Assembly (NCBI RefSeq): GCF_041956535.1
Contig: NW_027192197.1
Coordinates: 1,157,673 to 1,221,672, forward strand
Reading direction: 5' to 3'
DNA: 64,000 nucleotides
Source of the DNA: Calcarisporiella thermophila CBS 279.70
Taxonomy: Eukaryota; Calcarisporiellomycota
The notes below the pieces were generated by a model. It was not told the origin of the DNA. It saw only the letters and a program-made list of their open reading frames with translations, and made no database searches. Shown here piece after piece: positions 59,768 through 64,000 of the stretch. Numbering within the stretch: the stretch's first letter is position 1; every line of letters begins with the position of its first letter. The position numbers and the translations under genes were made by a program.

Positions 59768-61078
59768 TTACCCCCCGCGAACAAAATAGCTGGTGAAGTA
59801 AAGAACACTCCCGAAAACCCGGAACACTAAATTTCGTATTGAGGCCCACCACCAATTCTCGATGAGTAGCAATTTCATGGTTTGTAACGATTCACCGACC
59901 GCTTTGAATCCATACCCCACCATCTCTTTCTCATACTCCGCAACAGCAAGGATCAAATCTTTCTCCTCTTTATGAGCTGCGATGATGGCATGCGACAACA
60001 GTTGGGAATCTTTCAAAGCCATGTTCGCTCCTATACCCTTGAATGGCGTCATACTATGAATGGCATCACCCAAGAGGGTCACGTTGCTCGTCTTCCATGT
60101 AGAAACGGGTAGGGATGTGCGGATTGGGAGCGGCGACAATGTTGTAATGTCGGATTCCTTGACTAGACGAACTAAATCTGGATTCCAATCCCTGATTTTC
60201 TCAAGGACTTCGGCGCGCAATTGCTCGTGTCCGAGTCCCTCGATGTCGTGACCGTGTTTATGAAACGAATAATTCTCTCGACGAGAGGTGAAGGCCCAGA
60301 AGATATAATCTTTTGTGTTGTCGAATAAAAATCCAAGATCCTTATACTCGCGCTCGTTTCCGCCGATTTCACCGTCGGCCTGAGTAGGAGCCTGGTTGAA
60401 TTGTTGCGAGGCCACAAAGAGCATTTCTCCCCGCTTGGATGTCACAATACTAACCCGCTGGAGCATTGCTTTGGGCAGCCATGCTCTTGTTTCGTCTGTC
60501 AGGGGAAGTTTTGCGGCAACCCCTAGTACTCCCGTATCGATACGTTGTGCATGCGGCAGTAGTTGTTGGCGCACGCGTGAATTGCCACCATCGGCTCCAA
60601 CTAAAAGATTCCCCGAGGCCCAAGTGCCATCTTCAAAGTAGGCCACCACCGTTCCGTTTTCCTTTTGCTCGAAGCGCTCGAATCTCTTACCAAATTTCAC
60701 ATGATCTTCTAGTCCTGAGAGGAGAACTTGACGTAGTGTAATTCGGCTCACCGATTTGTGTCCATCGATCTTGGCTTCATACCCGGGTTCAGCTTGCAAT
60801 CTGTGATCCAACATTGGATTAAACTCCTCATCGTAAATGCAAATCCCGCCTCCCGTTTTGCCCGAAGTCGCAATTAGAGAATTCCATAGTTCGGGTGAAA
60901 GCGCCTCATGAAGTGCTGCAGAGCCTTCGGGACCAATGTGAATGCGATAACCTTGCAAGCGATCAGTCCGGGTACGATCCCGCTCATAGACCGTAAAAGA
61001 CACTCCCGCCTTTTTGAGAGCCTGGGCAAGGCAGAGGCCTCCCAGACCACCACCGATAATGATTACATGAAAAGTCAT
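59768..61078 (-). CDS. FAD-dependent monooxygenase (group A flavoprotein hydroxylase)
   Basis: An intronless gene of 436 residues. It begins with the FAD dinucleotide fold VIIIGGGLGGLCLAQALKKAG and ERD at the end of the second strand. The DG motif is LLVGADGGNSRVRQQLL and the second FAD motif is TLLGDAIHSMTPFKGIGANM. Such enzymes hydroxylate aromatic or polyketide substrates with NAD(P)H and oxygen; the nearest types are salicylate hydroxylase-like and TetX-like proteins. The C-terminal hydrophobic stretch (about 410-432, WWWASIRNLVFRVFGSVLYF) may touch a membrane. Every neighbouring enzyme gene has introns, so this one may have come from retroposition or transfer. Substrate unknown. Confidence 0.88.
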   Translation of the reverse strand: MTFHVIIIGGGLGGLCLAQALKKAGVSFTVYERDRTRTDRLQGYRIHIGPEGSAALHEALSPELWNSLIATSGKTGGGICIYDEEFNPMLDHRLQAEPGYEAKIDGHKSVSRITLRQVLLSGLEDHVKFGKRFERFEQKENGTVVAYFEDGTWASGNLLVGADGGNSRVRQQLLPHAQRIDTGVLGVAAKLPLTDETRAWLPKAMLQRVSIVTSKRGEMLFVASQQFNQAPTQADGEIGGNEREYKDLGFLFDNTKDYIFWAFTSRRENYSFHKHGHDIEGLGHEQLRAEVLEKIRDWNPDLVRLVKESDITTLSPLPIRTSLPVSTWKTSNVTLLGDAIHSMTPFKGIGANMALKDSQLLSHAIIAAHKEEKDLILAVAEYEKEMVGYGFKAVGESLQTMKLLLIENWWWASIRNLVFRVFGSVLYFTSYFVRGG

Positions 61079-61417
61079 AGTTGCTTGTTGAAATTGTATA
61101 TTGAAGGAGGATTGATTTCAAAGAGCAGCTTTTCGTGTTTTTGAGAGCTATATATTGTTCTGACATCTGGGGTTGGCATATTTCTCTTGGCTCAAAATTT
61201 TACCGAGTCTTTAATGAACACCAATCGTTTCCCTGCCAAGATTGATTGCGTCACATGTTTAGGTTAGGTTTTTCAATTCTACGAATCTCTCTATGAATGT
61301 ACCCATTGACCCATTATATTGCAATCCAATCCAATGGCTACTATCTATTTTCAGACGGAAATCAAAAAGGAACAGCTGAGAAATAATGTATTGAAAATAA
61401 AAAATTGTTCCGAATTT
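61079..61417. other. Intergenic, monooxygenase promoter
   Basis: 339 bp between the monooxygenase start and tRNA-Ala. Nothing else supported. Confidence 0.45.
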
Positions 61418-61501
61418 TGGACGCTATGGGGATTGAACCCATGGCCTTTCGCATTTTTGCTATATTGCAAAGCGAACGTGATACCACTACACCAAACGCC
61501 C
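61418..61501 (-). tRNA. tRNA-Ala (anticodon TGC) with a 12-nt intron
   Basis: On the reverse strand the acceptor GGGCGTT/AGCGTCC contains the G3-U70 pair that marks alanine tRNAs, with discriminator A. The anticodon stem TTCGC/GCGAA closes a loop containing TGC. A 12-nt intron (61454-61465) sits one base 3' of the anticodon, the canonical position. The T arm is ATGGG-TTCAATC-CCCAT. Mature length is 72 nt. Confidence 0.88.
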
Positions 61502-61821
61502 ATTTCTGATTCTGCTGTTTGAATAAAATTTATAACTAGCTGAATTTTTTTTAAAAAACCCCAGCAAAAACCATTTGATATCAACCCTGCATTATTATTT
61601 AAGTAATATTATATTTGAGAGTTATTCAATAAGAGTATATCTGTGAATTGAGCCGTTTGATTTTTCTTTAATTGAATTTCAATAACAAGTTGGCCAACCA
61701 ATATCAGGCGAATTTGCCACACTAAATCCCCTAGCCTTTTAAAAAATGAACTCCATGGGTTGTAGAGTGATAAGTAGCAGACAAGAATAAAAATATACAC
61801 TACCCTTTTTTTTCTTGCAAA
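61502..61821. other. Intergenic, upstream of the secreted peptide gene
   Basis: 320 bp, AT-rich, containing the secreted peptide promoter. No site recognised. Confidence 0.45.
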
Positions 61822-62076
61822 ATGGTAATTTATAGTGTAACGGTCTTCATCCTTTTTCTCTCTGCTGTTACAGTATCTGCTGTTCCACAGCAAGATTTTT
61901 CACAACACCAATTAACGGAGCATGCAACTGAGGGCTTATATGGTGGTGTGAATGGTTACGAAAATGAGCTGAGCAAACGTGACGTAAGAATAGGGGGCAA
62001 TAACATGGTGGAAGGGGATCAGCAGATAGGAATGGTGAAGTATCCTTTTGATGGAGTGGTTGTGAAAAGCTGCTAA
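61822..62076 (+). CDS. Small secreted protein with Kex2-type site
   Basis: A frame of 84 residues without introns. It opens with a textbook signal peptide (MVIYSVTVFILFLSAVTVSA, cleavage likely before VPQQ). The following 33 residues are polar, then ELSKR (about 51-55) is a dibasic site of the type cut by Kex2 in the Golgi, releasing a C-terminal peptide of about 29 residues that starts DVRIGGNN and ends in Cys84. There is only one Cys in the mature part, so a disulfide-linked dimer is possible. It does not end in a CaaX box, so it is not an a-factor type pheromone. Family not recognised. Short length keeps confidence moderate. Confidence 0.55.
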   Translation: MVIYSVTVFILFLSAVTVSAVPQQDFSQHQLTEHATEGLYGGVNGYENELSKRDVRIGGNNMVEGDQQIGMVKYPFDGVVVKSC

Positions 62077-64000
62077 CTCAAATACCATTAGAATAAGATT
62101 GACAAAGCAGCGAGTAAAGAAAGTGGCTCCGGTAGCTTGAACCAGAATATTCGTAACGAAGAATCAAAGAGTGCTCCGGCCCAAACTTCCCCGAGTGCGA
62201 CTCCTTTCATCAATTCACTGTCATGAATATCGAAAAGTGCGTAGTTTTTGGGTTCAGCTGTCGAGGTTACCTGTCATTGACATTGCTTTGGTGGCATTTT
62301 CAGTTACCTCCCTAATATTAGCTAGGACGTGTCGCCATAAATTTTATTATTTCTATCCAGTGCTGTCTTTGACGTCAAAATAGAACGAACAGCTAATATA
62401 CATATTCGATAACTCATATCGACCTCTCAAGCTTGAAATTGCTCATTTTAGCATTCTTTATTCATTATAAGTAGAATGGGGAGGCAAACTGGATTTGAAG
62501 CAACCAAAACATCAAAAATCAAACACGATTATTATACCCATATTGCTTTCTTATGCAGTATACTTGTGAGCTATTCATGATCGCCTACTATATGTATATT
62601 CGGGCATCTTTAATCCTATTGATTCTAGTTGCAATTTATGGCCATGCTAAGCCATGTAGCATATATCACGTTAATCAATGATGGTCAATTGTTTTGCATT
62701 GGTCGCTCGAACGGCTGGAAAATATTGGACGCGCTAATCTACGAGTATTCTTGTGATTTTCGCGCTCTGCTGAAAAAAGCTGCGTACATGCTGTAATTGC
62801 ATATGTACCTTGCTTGGTTATTTAGCTAAAATTATATCTGTTGCACATCTTTGATAGCAGAGGTAAGGTGGATGGTCGAGATGGCCTCAAATTCTCCAAG
62901 TTTGATACATGCATGAACATTGGAGTGATGGCTATGGCTTCGAAATAAATTGGTAACTCGTGCATGTTGCCCTTTTCTAGTAACTATGCCCGAAGTTTCT
63001 GGGGCTTGGAATTGCAGGGGACAAAGCACCCTGACTCTGACCATGACCAGAAAGCACAATGGCTCACTGAGTCTATTATGAGTTTAAATTGGATATCGCT
63101 CCTGTATTCTAAGCATATCAAGTCCTCCCCCATTCTAATTTTCTCATCCTGTCTATCCGATGACCTCAGCATTGTCACCCCATCTCCGCTAGCAGCAGAT
63201 CCGAGTAGCAGTTCATTCCGCCCTTACCAGATTCCATTTGCTATAAGCTCATTGTCGGGTGGATTACATTAAGTATTAAGATGGTCAAGCATACTACAAA
63301 AGGGTTAAGTTAGTAAGATACTACTGGACATACTTTGTACCTTTATTTTACTCTCCACTTTGGCTAAGCAGTATTCCAGTTATCCAAGTGTAATCTACTG
63401 TTGGATAGAGGGAAATTCTCCTTGGAAAAATAATTGAGGTTGGGAAAGGACAGGGTGCCTTAGTATACAAGACAGAAGCTTTTTTTTGGGGAGGGGGCTA
63501 AAGTTTGTCCATAAATACAAATATTGGCTTAGCGTGCTGTCTTTTATTTCTTGTCAAATTCTAATGCGTATAAGCTTTTCTCTGGATATGGAAAGCTAGT
63601 ATCGCCCCTTATCATCACTTAACTTTGAATTAGGTTTAATTCCAATTTGTGCCTCGGAACACAAATTTCTTGCTCTCATAATGCACGCCTCTTGAGGATA
63701 AGCTTTCATATCCCAAAAACCAAAAGGGTGATGTCTCTGCAAATGATCGAGTCAGTGTTGTATAGACGGCACTTGAAGATAAGTGTCTAAGCGGGTCCCC
63801 AAGCGTCTTCGATAGATTGTGCACTACTTCAGCTTTTCCAAGGAAGCAAACGAAGAAGCTTCAGAGAACCAATCGTTGACAAGGTACTGATCCGATAGAA
63901 ACAAGGGAGCTAGCCAAACCAGGGGATTGTATATTGGATATATTCATAGGAATGCTTGTCAGCAGCAATATCGAGTCGTCTCTCAGGATAGCCAATAGAA
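62077..64000. other. No supported gene in the last 1.9 kb
   Basis: AT-rich sequence with short frames. A 102-codon plus-strand frame at 62964-63272 has no domain, signal or coding composition that I trust. A T/G-rich homopolymer pair (TTTTTTTT then GGGGAGGGGG) lies at 63480-63498. It could be the flank of a gene outside the window. Confidence 0.5.

Noticed and set aside
62964-63272. Plus-strand frame of 102 codons near the window end
   Set aside because: No domain, no splice partners, no homologous pattern; composition like its non-coding surroundings.
1-64000. Transposons, CRISPR arrays, prophage or operon-type structures
   Set aside because: No terminal repeats, transposase or integrase motifs, or repeat-spacer arrays were found; the genes are eukaryotic and intron-bearing.

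Overview
The window is nuclear DNA from a filamentous fungus. The evidence is a White-collar-1 photoreceptor, a Cho2-type phosphatidylethanolamine methyltransferase, a Pho80/Pcl-type cyclin, a septation-type STE kinase and a GCN4/CPC1-type bZIP factor. Most genes are split by short introns (about 40-170 nt) with GT-AG borders. A DHCR24-type sterol reductase, an ERMARD/DUF4209 protein and a HutD fusion would be unusual in Ascomycota or Basidiomycota and point to an early-diverging lineage. That placement is inference. I rebuilt 24 protein genes, nearly all with exon phases that close exactly, and three tRNA genes.

Layout. 0-8.3 kb: tRNA-Asn and tRNA-Gly, then on the minus strand wc-1 and an eight-exon gene fusing a HutD/Ves domain to an AstE/AspA-type zinc hydrolase. 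8.5-21 kb: phospholipase D (+), ERMARD-like, LEA_2 membrane and KEN-box proteins (-), prephenate dehydratase and an INO80-type HMG protein (+). This part is AT-rich. 21-34 kb: a CH-kinase-C1 septation-type kinase (+) facing a minus-strand row of UBP2, ERG9 and CHO2. 35-47.5 kb: GC-rich coding sequence comprising a GCN4-like bZIP gene with two upstream ORFs, a Pcl cyclin, a GT31-GT32 double glycosyltransferase and an FGGY pentulose kinase. 48-56 kb: a coiled-coil protein (+), a DHCR24-like reductase and CDC20 (-), and CDC37 (+). 56-62 kb: two tandem zinc-independent MDR reductases and an intronless FAD monooxygenase, all on the minus strand, then tRNA-Ala with an intron and a small secreted peptide. 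The last 1.9 kb holds no gene I can support.

Shared themes. Membrane lipid supply is represented by ERG9 (squalene), a C24 sterol reductase, CHO2 (phosphatidylcholine) and PLD (phosphatidylcholine breakdown). Cell-cycle control is represented by CDC20, the CDC37 kinase chaperone, a Pcl cyclin, the septation-type kinase and a KEN-box protein. CDC20 and CDC37 share a promoter carrying E2F-like and MCB-like sites. Protein names rest on motif recognition by eye; no database search was run.
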